Positions 7,728-13,438 of a stretch of DNA of 13,438 nucleotides are shown here, piece after piece; position 1 is the first letter of the stretch, and each line of letters opens with the position of its first letter. Origin of the DNA: Burkholderiaceae bacterium (GTDB lineage: Bacteria > Pseudomonadota > Gammaproteobacteria > Burkholderiales > Burkholderiaceae_E); NCBI GenBank assembly GCA_023258775.1, contig JALQWJ010000017.1, positions 1-13,438 of the forward strand, given 5' to 3'. The position numbers were made by a program, and so were the translations under genes. The notes beneath the pieces are model-generated. The model saw nothing but the letters and a program-made list of their open reading frames with translations. It was not told the DNA's origin and searched no databases.

Positions 7728-9242
7728 CTAAGCATTGGCATATCTTGATTTTGTGCGTTCAACCGCACTGAGCCAGGCGCTCATATGGCTATGTGCTTCG
7801 TCACGCGACATCTGGGGCGTAAAGAGCCGATCGGTCTGGCGCATCTTTGCGCAAGCTTGAACGTTCTCAAAAATGCCACATCCTAAGCCTGCAAGCTGTG
7901 CAGCACCAAGCGCTGTGCTTTCTAGAATTACAGGGCGATTAACCGTCACGCCCAAGAGATCGGCTTGGAATTGCATTAACCAATCATTGGCACTGGCCCC
8001 GCCGTCAACCCTGAGTTCCTTAAGCGGTTCTGCTGCGTCAGCATTCATTGCGAGCAGCACTTCGGCGCTTTGAAATGCAATCGATTCCAGTGCTGCACGA
8101 ACGAGGTGGGCACGGTTGGTTCCTCGAGTAATGCCGATCAGTGCACCGCGTGCCTCAGGGTCCCAGTGCGGTGCGCCAATCCCGGTAAATGCAGGGACTA
8201 AATAGCATCCGCCAGTGTCGGCCACCGAAGCGGCAATCGCTTCGCTTTCCTGGGCATGATTAATAAGTCCGAGTTCATCGCGAAGCCATTGCAAGGCTGC
8301 ACCAGCGACAAAGACGCTTCCCTCGAGCGCATAGTCGATTGCTAGACGACCATCAGAGGTGCTTTGAGACCAGGCGCAGGTGCTTAGCAGGCGGTGTTTG
8401 GAGCGACGGATTTCGTTTCCGACCTGCATAAGCATGAAGCATCCAGTGCCGTAGGTGTTTTTTGCTATCCCCGTGCTAATGGCTGCTTGACCGAAGAGGG
8501 CGGCTTGTTGATCGCCTGCAATACCGGTGATTGGAATACCTAACGTGCTTGTGCAAATTTCCCCAGGCTGCAACACGCTATTAACGATCCGAGGCAGGAC
8601 GGCTTGAGGGATATCGAGTAGGGCGAGCATTGTTTCATCCCATTGGCCGTTTGAAAGATTCATCATCAAGGTACGGCTTGCATTGCTGCGATCAATCACA
8701 TGGTCGCGCTTATCGGTGAGTTGCCAGATCAACCAACTATCGATTGTTCCAAAACATAGCTCACCTTGAGCTGCGCGTTGTCGGAGCGCAGGATTTTGTT
8801 GAAAAAGCCAGGCCAGTTTAGTGCCCGAAAAGTAGGGGTCAAGTAACAAGCCTGTGCGCTCTTGAACCATTGCCTCATGGCCTTGTTCGCGCCATCGCTG
8901 ACAAAGCGCGCTACTGCGGCGATCCTGCCAGACAATGGCTGCATGAACAGGTCTGCCGCTTGTGCGCTCCCAGAGCAACATCGTCTCGCGTTGGTTGGTG
9001 ATGCCGAAAGCCTGGATTTGATGGGGTTTTAATCCCGCTTTTGTCATGGCTGTATGGATGCAGTATTGCTGGGTTTCCCAGATCTCCAGCGGATCATGTT
9101 CTACCCAACCCGGTTGAGGATAGAACTGACGGAAGGGCTTTTGTGCGACAGAGACGATATGACCAAGTTCATTAAAAATAATGCTTCGTGAGCTGGTAGT
9201 CCCTTGGTCAATCGCAAGTAAATAGGCGGGCTGAGCGTTCAT
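7728..9242 (-). CDS. glpK: Glycerol kinase
   Basis: A 504-aa FGGY-family kinase (E. coli GlpK 502 aa) that phosphorylates glycerol to sn-glycerol-3-phosphate with ATP. Visible motifs are AIDQGTTSSR with D12, GWVEHDPLEIW, ITNQRETMLLWE with substrate residues R85 and E86, VWQDRRS, and GIAGDQQAALFGQ with catalytic-base D244. The C-terminal nucleotide lobe contains RVDGGASANDWLMQFQADLLG, so the protein appears intact. A good ribosome site, AAAGGA (complement of 9250-9255), lies 7 nt before the ATG. Only 28 nt separate it from the imuB stop on the same strand, so co-transcription with lexA-imuA-imuB is likely unless a promoter hides inside imuB. No glpF or glpD is present here. Its product is the same metabolite that the adjacent Ugp system supplies. 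Confidence 0.97.
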   Translation of the reverse strand: MNAQPAYLLAIDQGTTSSRSIIFNELGHIVSVAQKPFRQFYPQPGWVEHDPLEIWETQQYCIHTAMTKAGLKPHQIQAFGITNQRETMLLWERTSGRPVHAAIVWQDRRSSALCQRWREQGHEAMVQERTGLLLDPYFSGTKLAWLFQQNPALRQRAAQGELCFGTIDSWLIWQLTDKRDHVIDRSNASRTLMMNLSNGQWDETMLALLDIPQAVLPRIVNSVLQPGEICTSTLGIPITGIAGDQQAALFGQAAISTGIAKNTYGTGCFMLMQVGNEIRRSKHRLLSTCAWSQSTSDGRLAIDYALEGSVFVAGAALQWLRDELGLINHAQESEAIAASVADTGGCYLVPAFTGIGAPHWDPEARGALIGITRGTNRAHLVRAALESIAFQSAEVLLAMNADAAEPLKELRVDGGASANDWLMQFQADLLGVTVNRPVILESTALGAAQLAGLGCGIFENVQACAKMRQTDRLFTPQMSRDEAHSHMSAWLSAVERTKSRYANA

Positions 9243-9270
9243 GGCGTTATCCTTTCTTTGATGAAATCTC

Positions 9271-10941
9271 TTAGCCGAAGCAGCCTTGGATAAACCATTG
9301 ATGCGAGGCCTGATCTAAAGTGCTATGCCGGTTTCGATAAAGCCAGTAGAGCACATCGTTTTGATCTGATGCAATGAAGTAATCACGTGCAAACCATTGC
9401 CCTTCCCACCAGCCAGTTTCTATACGTTCAGGGCCAGCAACTATTGATAACGGCCCTTGCCAGTAAGGGTGATCAGAACGAACCCGGATAGGAATTGGAC
9501 GATCGAAAAACCATATTGGTCTCGGCAATCCTAGCGCCTGATTATTACTTAACATTGCAACGGTCTTATGATGATCAGGTTTTTTATCGTCAGATTTATC
9601 GTCAGATGTTGTGTCTGGATTCATTTCACAAAGCATTTGTGCCAATTCAGGGCGATGGTCAGCAATCGAAACAATTCGGAACATACTTCTGCGACCTAAG
9701 CGCGCTTGCAAGCGCTCGAATAAAGATGTCTGAACCTGGCGATTTAGAGTTGGTCCTGGAAATAAACATGCTGAGGCTTGTGGCATATCTTGAGCAATCC
9801 CTCCGAGTAGGCTTACAGCAATAACCGGTTCGCGGAATACTGTTTTTGCCAGATGCTCTTCCCAAAGGGCGCACCAACGCTTAGCCTCATCACAGAGCGC
9901 TTGCATCCCCAGCTTAATGAAACTTAGTGGGCCATGATCGCGATGATGGAATTCAAAAGTTATAGCCATCAGGCCTTGTTTTCGAGCTTTGAGTTGAGTG
10001 CAAGCCTGTTCGATAAGTGTTTGGCCTAGTTTGAATAAATGACTGCTCTCTTCAGCCCAAAATGAGAGTTCGCGATGCAGTCTTAAGGGTTCGGGGATCT
10101 CAAGCCATGTTCTGGGGTCTGCTTCCTGGCCCAGCGCCTGATCCATTGCGAGTAAAACTTTGGCACCAAGTCGTTGTCTGAGTCCTTTTCGTGGTAAATC
10201 CCAAAGCGATTTCAGTGTGCTTAGGGCTAAATCGTCGCGTAGCATCCGAAGATTGAGTGATTGTCGATTGGTTTCGGTGTGGCTTAGTAAGCAATTGATA
10301 TCAATTGTTTCAAGAGCCTGACGCAGCGTAGATGGTTCTTGAGCGAACACTATGTTCTTGAAATCAGGATGCTCATTGCCCTTAGGGGATGGTAGTCTGG
10401 TTTGCCATCGACTCAGCCATATTGCAGCTCGGGCAGTACAGGCTATCGCAATCTTTAAGCAGAGTTGAGGGTCAGAAAATCCAACTAGCATTTGTTGTAC
10501 TAAGGCTTGTAGTCCTCCGAAAAGTTTTAGGCTTCGGCTTACTTCGGCCAGTAAAAAACCATCCTCCTGACACAAATGGGGAGTAAAGCGTGAAAGCCAC
10601 CAGCATTGTTCGCTCAAGTACTGCGATTCAGCCTGTGGATCACGAGCAATCCAAAGCAATTGAGGACAACGGCTTAAAGCGCTTGCCTTGCCTAGGCCTG
10701 GATAGATTCCGGCGACAAGCGCTTGATGATTTGCTTGATAGACGAGACCATGTTCATGGATGGCAAGTGGTACTTGTGAGTTCTCGTGCTGGCTTTGCTC
10801 AGTAAAATGAGGCGAGCCAAGTTGGGGTATCTCGGGCAGGCTTTGCTTATTGAACTGAGGCAGACTTTGTTGGGCGATCCACAAGGCAAGGTTGTTGATA
10901 TAAAAACTGACCCAGATTTTGTCGGTTATCGCCTTAGACAT
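9271..10941 (-). CDS. imuB: ImuB, non-catalytic Y-family polymerase homologue of the SOS mutasome
   Basis: A 556-aa protein that acts as the hub of the mutasome, contacting the sliding clamp, ImuA and DnaE2. The N-terminus (KIWVSFYINNLALWIAQQ) and the motif LAEVSRSLKLFGGLQAL match the ImuB pattern. The acidic residues of active Y-family polymerases are not visible (no DxDxF near the start and no SIDE box), so it is predicted to lack synthesis activity. A candidate clamp-binding pentapeptide, QTSLF at residues 404-408, resembles QL[S/D]LF. The C-terminal tail AGPERIETGWWEGQWFARDYFIAS and WFIQGCFG is diagnostic of ImuB. A polar DDKSDDKKPDHHK segment is probably a flexible linker. It overlaps imuA by 16 nt and is followed by glpK. 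Confidence 0.92.
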   Translation of the reverse strand: MSKAITDKIWVSFYINNLALWIAQQSLPQFNKQSLPEIPQLGSPHFTEQSQHENSQVPLAIHEHGLVYQANHQALVAGIYPGLGKASALSRCPQLLWIARDPQAESQYLSEQCWWLSRFTPHLCQEDGFLLAEVSRSLKLFGGLQALVQQMLVGFSDPQLCLKIAIACTARAAIWLSRWQTRLPSPKGNEHPDFKNIVFAQEPSTLRQALETIDINCLLSHTETNRQSLNLRMLRDDLALSTLKSLWDLPRKGLRQRLGAKVLLAMDQALGQEADPRTWLEIPEPLRLHRELSFWAEESSHLFKLGQTLIEQACTQLKARKQGLMAITFEFHHRDHGPLSFIKLGMQALCDEAKRWCALWEEHLAKTVFREPVIAVSLLGGIAQDMPQASACLFPGPTLNRQVQTSLFERLQARLGRRSMFRIVSIADHRPELAQMLCEMNPDTTSDDKSDDKKPDHHKTVAMLSNNQALGLPRPIWFFDRPIPIRVRSDHPYWQGPLSIVAGPERIETGWWEGQWFARDYFIASDQNDVLYWLYRNRHSTLDQASHQWFIQGCFG

Positions 10942-11573
10942 GGCTGTGGTAAGTCAATTTCTAAGTAATCGCCGTGCAAGGGGCCACGGCGCTTGAGAAT
11001 ACGTAAGGCTAGACGTTGACGAGGTCTCGGTAAGAGTAAAACGCGCAGCGGTGCTGCTGAAACCTGTCCCTGAGCCATACTTGGTCGAAAAACAAAGATG
11101 GGGCCTTCGAATTGTTGGGCTGAGAGTTGGAGTCGTCTTAAGACCTCAGGGCGTAGGTCGCTTTGAGGTAGCCAGGCCAGAATGCAACCCAGGCTGTTAC
11201 TTCGTAGGCACTGTTCTACAGCCCATAAGCGATCCGGCACATGTTTTGCTCTAAGCAAAATCAAATGCTTGAGATCAATACCGTGGCTGGCTAGAGTCGG
11301 GCCATAGGGCAACATCGGTGGATTCATCAGCATGACTGTTTTTTGCTGCGAAGTGAGCTGCCGCATAACAGGTACTAATAATCGCAGCTCACCGATACCG
11401 GTCTGATTACTTAGCAATTCCGATAAAGCGCCGCATGGCCAACCTCGTGCAGGTAGCTCTTGATCAAGAGCTTCAAAACCTGAAGTGATACTTCCCTGAA
11501 CAGCGTTTTGGGGCCAACCATCAGCCCACCAGAGCTGGGGAGATAGGCCCAGTAAATCCTGCTTGCTGTCCAT
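10926..11573 (-). CDS. imuA: ImuA, RecA/SulA-like protein of the SOS mutasome
   Basis: A 215-aa protein. The order TSGFEALDQELPARGWPCGALSELL, GIGELRLLVPVMRQL, MLMNPPMLPYGPTLASHGIDLKHLILLRAK, LWAVEQCLRSNSLGCILAWLP and LRRLQLSAQQ is typical of the translesion-synthesis-associated ImuA family, a RecA-fold relative. The position of the RecA Walker A loop reads SNQTGIGEL and lacks GKT, so ATP use is doubtful from sequence. It is thought to support ImuB and DnaE2 in damage-induced mutagenesis. The ATG lies 2 nt beyond the lexA stop and the 3' end overlaps imuB by 16 nt. No strong ribosome site of its own is visible, suggesting translational coupling. Some databases may label such proteins SulA or RecA-like, but the ImuA reading fits the context better. 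Confidence 0.9.
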   Translation of the reverse strand: MDSKQDLLGLSPQLWWADGWPQNAVQGSITSGFEALDQELPARGWPCGALSELLSNQTGIGELRLLVPVMRQLTSQQKTVMLMNPPMLPYGPTLASHGIDLKHLILLRAKHVPDRLWAVEQCLRSNSLGCILAWLPQSDLRPEVLRRLQLSAQQFEGPIFVFRPSMAQGQVSAAPLRVLLLPRPRQRLALRILKRRGPLHGDYLEIDLPQPCLRR

Positions 11574-11575
11574 GC

Positions 11576-12241
11576 TTAGCCAAGAAATTGCTTGTCGCGG
11601 ATCAATCCGACCGCAACACCTTCAAGTGCAAAGTCATCGTCATTGAGAGCTATAACAATCACTTGATAATCAGGGTGAGCAGGCCAAAGGCTGATCTGGC
11701 CTTGATCCTGCTCAAAGCGTTTGACAGTGACTTCATCGTGTAGGCGGGCAACCACGATTTGACCTTGACGAACTTGTTGCGTCCGTTTAACCGCAAGCAA
11801 ATCACCATCGAGAATCCCCGCATCACGCATGCTCATGCCGCGTACTCTGAGTAAATAGTCTGGAACTTGTGTGAATAACTGTTTGTCAAAACGGAAATGC
11901 GTTTCGACATGTTCCTGTGCCAGGATCGGGCTACCGGCTGCAACCCTACCAATCAGCGGCAGACTTAGCCAATGACTGGGACCTGCTTCTTGAGCTTCAT
12001 AGCTCGCTGAAATACTTTCAGGCAGCGCAGCATCATTGATACGGATCCCTCGAGATGCACCCGGTACAATTTCTAAAACACCTTTGCGAGCCATTGCTTT
12101 TAGGTGTTCTTCAGCAGCATTAGGTGATCGAAATCCAAGTGCTTTTGCGATTTCAGCGCGGGTGGGTGGAAAGCCGGTTTGCACAATATGCCGGCGGATC
12201 AATTCAAGAATTTCGAGTTGACGTTGAGTAAGTTGACGCAT
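11576..12241 (-). CDS. lexA: LexA, SOS repressor and self-cleaving protease
   Basis: A 221-aa repressor. Residues 1-68 form a winged helix-turn-helix ([42 protein letters not shown]). The peptidase S24 domain contains the self-cleavage bond Ala102-Gly103 in GRVAAGSP and the catalytic dyad Ser137 (RGMSMRDAG) and Lys174 (VTVKRF), so RecA-stimulated autocleavage should be intact. The start is supported by the conserved LTxRQ opening, although the ribosome site is weak. A perfect LexA box lies 36 nt upstream, indicating autoregulation. lexA heads an imuA-imuB(-glpK) operon with a 2-nt gap to imuA. The linker at residues 69-90 is somewhat long. Whether this is the sole LexA or a second, mutasome-linked copy cannot be told from the window. 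Confidence 0.96.
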   Translation of the reverse strand: MRQLTQRQLEILELIRRHIVQTGFPPTRAEIAKALGFRSPNAAEEHLKAMARKGVLEIVPGASRGIRINDAALPESISASYEAQEAGPSHWLSLPLIGRVAAGSPILAQEHVETHFRFDKQLFTQVPDYLLRVRGMSMRDAGILDGDLLAVKRTQQVRQGQIVVARLHDEVTVKRFEQDQGQISLWPAHPDYQVIVIALNDDDFALEGVAVGLIRDKQFLG

Positions 12242-12277
12242 CTTTGTTGAGCTTTACCAAGGGGTCTTTGGTTTAAA

Positions 12278-12293
12278 CTGTATTTTTATACAG
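12278..12293. promoter_or_regulatory. LexA box of the lexA-imuA-imuB operon
   Basis: CTGTATTTTTATACAG is a perfect CTGT-N8-ACAG operator, extended to AAACTG...CAGTTT (12275-12296). On the lexA strand a TTGCAA further upstream could serve as a -35, placing an A/T-rich -10 inside the box, so bound LexA would block RNA polymerase. The flank GGTTTAAA (12270-12277) is also present at the dnaE2 box. Confidence 0.92.
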
Positions 12294-12508
12294 TTTTTGT
12301 GGTTTTTGCAAGTAACTTTCGGCTGATGCTCAATGCCGCTAGTCGGTAATAACCCTGAAATATCAATTTCCTAGTGCGCAATCACAAAGCTTGTGGCAGA
12401 GTGCAAATGTCGTATCACGTTTTTATTGTTGTTGTCTTTCCTGGCCTGTCTTCTTGCTGAAGAAGTTCGGGGATGCAACGGATTTTTGAATATTTCCGGA
12501 TTTTTCTG
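12294..12508 (+). promoter_or_regulatory. Upstream and leader region of the RRM gene
   Basis: No gene is seen here. A weak candidate promoter is TTGTGG (12391-12396), 16 bp, TATCAC (12413-12418). CTTCTT-GCTG-AAGAAG (12450-12465) is a perfect 6-bp hairpin with a tetraloop, and its 3' arm holds the only purine-rich, Shine-Dalgarno-like stretch near the gene. CGGATTTTT is repeated at 12479-12487 and 12497-12505. The leader may be structured, as in some cold-responsive RNA-binding protein genes, but this is inference. Confidence 0.3.
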
Positions 12509-12916
12509 ATGCCTACCAAGATTTATGTCGGCAACTTGCCTTGGCGAGCCACCGATGAACAACTGACCACTATGTTTTCGGCTCATGGCGATGTAACAGA
12601 GGCACGTATTGTGACCGATCGAGAAACGGGACGCTCGCGTGGTTTTGCCTTTGTCACGATGACCGATGCTTCCCAGGCCCAGTCTGCTATCCAAGCCATC
12701 AACGGTGCTTCGATGGAGGGTCGCGCGCTTGTGGTAAACGAGGCGCGCGAGCAAAGCCGCCCGCCTCGTGGTCCTGGTGGCGGGGGTGGAGGCGGTGGTG
12801 GCGGATTTGGTGGACCGCGTGGCTCAGGTGGCCCAAGACGTGATGGTCCATGGGGCGGTGGCGGTGGTGGTAGCGATGGAGCTCCTCCAAGACGTCCCAG
12901 ACAGTTTGGCGGCTAA
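12509..12916 (+). CDS. Small RRM-domain RNA-binding protein with glycine-rich tail
   Basis: A 135-aa protein with one RNA recognition motif followed by a glycine/arginine/proline-rich tail. RNP2 is IYVGNL (residues 5-10) and RNP1 is RGFAFVTM (44-51), with the aromatic Tyr6, Phe46 and Phe48 that stack on RNA all present. Residues 90-99 are ten consecutive glycines and 116-121 six more, interspersed with PRG and RRDG. Bacterial proteins of this layout bind single-stranded RNA and are often cold-induced, but the targets here are unknown. I chose ATG 12509 because the family usually opens M-x-x-K-I/L-Y-V-G-N. An in-frame ATG at 12473 would add 12 residues (MQRIFEYFRIFL) and sits after a better purine-rich stretch, so it is a real alternative. 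The gene is divergent from lexA. Confidence 0.88.
   Translation: MPTKIYVGNLPWRATDEQLTTMFSAHGDVTEARIVTDRETGRSRGFAFVTMTDASQAQSAIQAINGASMEGRALVVNEAREQSRPPRGPGGGGGGGGGGFGGPRGSGGPRRDGPWGGGGGGSDGAPPRRPRQFGG
12776..12871 (+). repeat. GGN microsatellite-like glycine-codon tracts
   Basis: Ten glycine codons at 12776-12805 and six at 12854-12871 form G-rich tracts within the RRM gene. Codons vary (ggt, ggc, ggg, gga), so this is compositional repetition selected at the protein level more than a pure DNA microsatellite, but slippage is possible. Confidence 0.7.
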
Positions 12917-12934
12917 TACCGTTCTTCTTTCTAA

Positions 12935-12959
12935 ACCTTGAGTCGGATCTACTCAAGGT
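12935..12959 (+). terminator. Hairpin terminator candidate after the RRM gene
   Basis: ACCTTGAGT (12935-12943) and ACTCAAGGT (12951-12959) pair perfectly over 9 bp with a 7-nt loop, 18 nt after the stop codon. A T-rich stretch follows, but the five-T run (12973-12977) begins only 13 nt after the stem, so termination may be imperfect. The hairpin also lies just before the TTG start of the next gene. Confidence 0.55.
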
Positions 12960-12975
12960 CCTTTAGGCTTCCTTT

Positions 12976-13438
12976 TTGTCATCGATTGGCTTTATCGGTG
13001 CAGGCCTCATGGGTATGGCCATGGCCGAACGGCTGCGTGACTGCGGCCACATTATCCACATTTGCGATATCGATCCGAAGCGTGAGGCGCTTGGGCGCTC
13101 CTTAGGCTTTAAGGTCCATCCAAGTCCCGCTTCGCTTGCGGCAGATTGTGCTGTGATCCTCGTCGTCGTGCTTAATGCTAGCCAAGTCCGCGAGGTACTT
13201 TATGGTGGCTCATCAGGCAGTTTGCTTGCGGCAATAGGTCCTGACCATCGCGTTATTTTTTGCAGTACGGTCTCACCCCAGGAGGCAAGCTTTGCCTGTC
13301 AATGCATTGTCGAGAAAAATGCCTTAGCGCTTGATGCACCGATCTCGGGTGGGCCCGCACGCGCTGCGCTCGGTCAAATCAGCATGATGATTGCCGGCCC
13401 ACAAACAACCCAGGCCCTACTTTCAGAAGTCTTGGCTC
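12976..13438 (+). CDS. NAD(P)-dependent oxidoreductase, 3-hydroxyisobutyrate dehydrogenase family, N-terminal part
   Basis: The frame from TTG 12976 reads SSIGFIGAGLMGMAMAERL and runs off the right edge after 154 codons. The GxGxxG dinucleotide loop (GAGLMG) lies at the very N-terminus. DAPISGGPARAALGQISMMIAG is the substrate-binding signature of beta-hydroxyacid dehydrogenases, the family of 3-hydroxyisobutyrate, tartronate semialdehyde and L-threonate dehydrogenases. The catalytic Lys would lie beyond the window. TTG is chosen because an in-frame TAG occurs at 12964-12966 and no ATG or GTG lies between it and the glycine loop. The ribosome site is weak. Substrate cannot be decided from this part. 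The gene lies on the same strand as the RRM gene, 59 nt downstream, across a hairpin. Confidence 0.85.
   Translation, partial: MSSIGFIGAGLMGMAMAERLRDCGHIIHICDIDPKREALGRSLGFKVHPSPASLAADCAVILVVVLNASQVREVLYGGSSGSLLAAIGPDHRVIFCSTVSPQEASFACQCIVEKNALALDAPISGGPARAALGQISMMIAGPQTTQALLSEVLA

Noticed and set aside
9495..9824. 109-aa plus-strand open frame inside imuB
   Set aside because: Antisense shadow of imuB, which has clear family motifs over this stretch.
12371..12754. 127-aa minus-strand open frame upstream of and overlapping the RRM gene
   Set aside because: No recognisable domain or ribosome site, and half of it is antisense to the conserved RRM coding sequence.
12776..12871. Repetitive G-rich tract as a CRISPR-like or mobile element repeat
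   Set aside because: It consists of glycine codons in frame within a known glycine-rich tail; there are no spacers, inverted ends or target duplications.
12699..12956. His-rich 85-aa antisense frame on the minus strand
   Set aside because: It is the mirror of the glycine-codon tracts of the RRM gene; GGN codons read in reverse give His/Pro-rich peptides.

Overview
This window looks like a chromosomal segment of a betaproteobacterium, probably Burkholderiales. The LexA protein carries the betaproteobacterial-type core ([30 protein letters not shown]). Its two operators have the CTGT-N8-ACAG form used in beta- and gammaproteobacteria. The mutagenesis proteins ImuA, ImuB and DnaE2 and the UgpBAEQ proteins also look proteobacterial. 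Base composition is near 50% GC by eye. I cannot name a genus. I see no tRNA, rRNA, CRISPR array or insertion sequence.

Layout. Positions 1-255 (+) hold the 3' end of a nucleotide-sugar epimerase, convergent with dnaE2. Positions 280-3684 (-) encode the error-prone polymerase DnaE2, with its own perfect LexA box. A 159-bp divergent region separates it from ugpB and carries the LexA box plus a PHO-box-like element. Positions 3844-7713 (+) are ugpB-ugpA-ugpE-ugpQ, a glycerol-3-phosphate/glycerophosphodiester uptake and hydrolysis operon that lacks the ATPase gene ugpC. Positions 7728-9242 (-) are glpK, convergent with ugpQ. Immediately upstream of glpK on the same strand lie imuB, imuA and lexA (9271-12241, -), headed by a second perfect LexA box. 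Divergent from lexA is a small RRM RNA-binding protein with a glycine-rich tail (12509-12916, +). A hairpin follows, then the 5' part of a 3-hydroxyisobutyrate-dehydrogenase-family oxidoreductase (12976 to the window edge, +).

How the genes work together. LexA, ImuA, ImuB and DnaE2 form the SOS-inducible mutasome: LexA represses, and on DNA damage ImuA and ImuB help the catalytic DnaE2 copy damaged DNA. The genes in between serve glycerol-3-phosphate supply: UgpBAE imports glycerol-3-phosphate or glycerophosphodiesters, UgpQ releases glycerol-3-phosphate from diesters, and GlpK makes it from glycerol.

The most striking point is the interleaving. The usual imuA-imuB-dnaE2 cassette is split by a 5.5-kb glycerol-phosphate block. 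glpK sits only 28 nt behind imuB, so it may be read from the SOS promoter. The lexA and dnaE2 promoters share more than the LexA box, as if one was copied or both keep the same core promoter.
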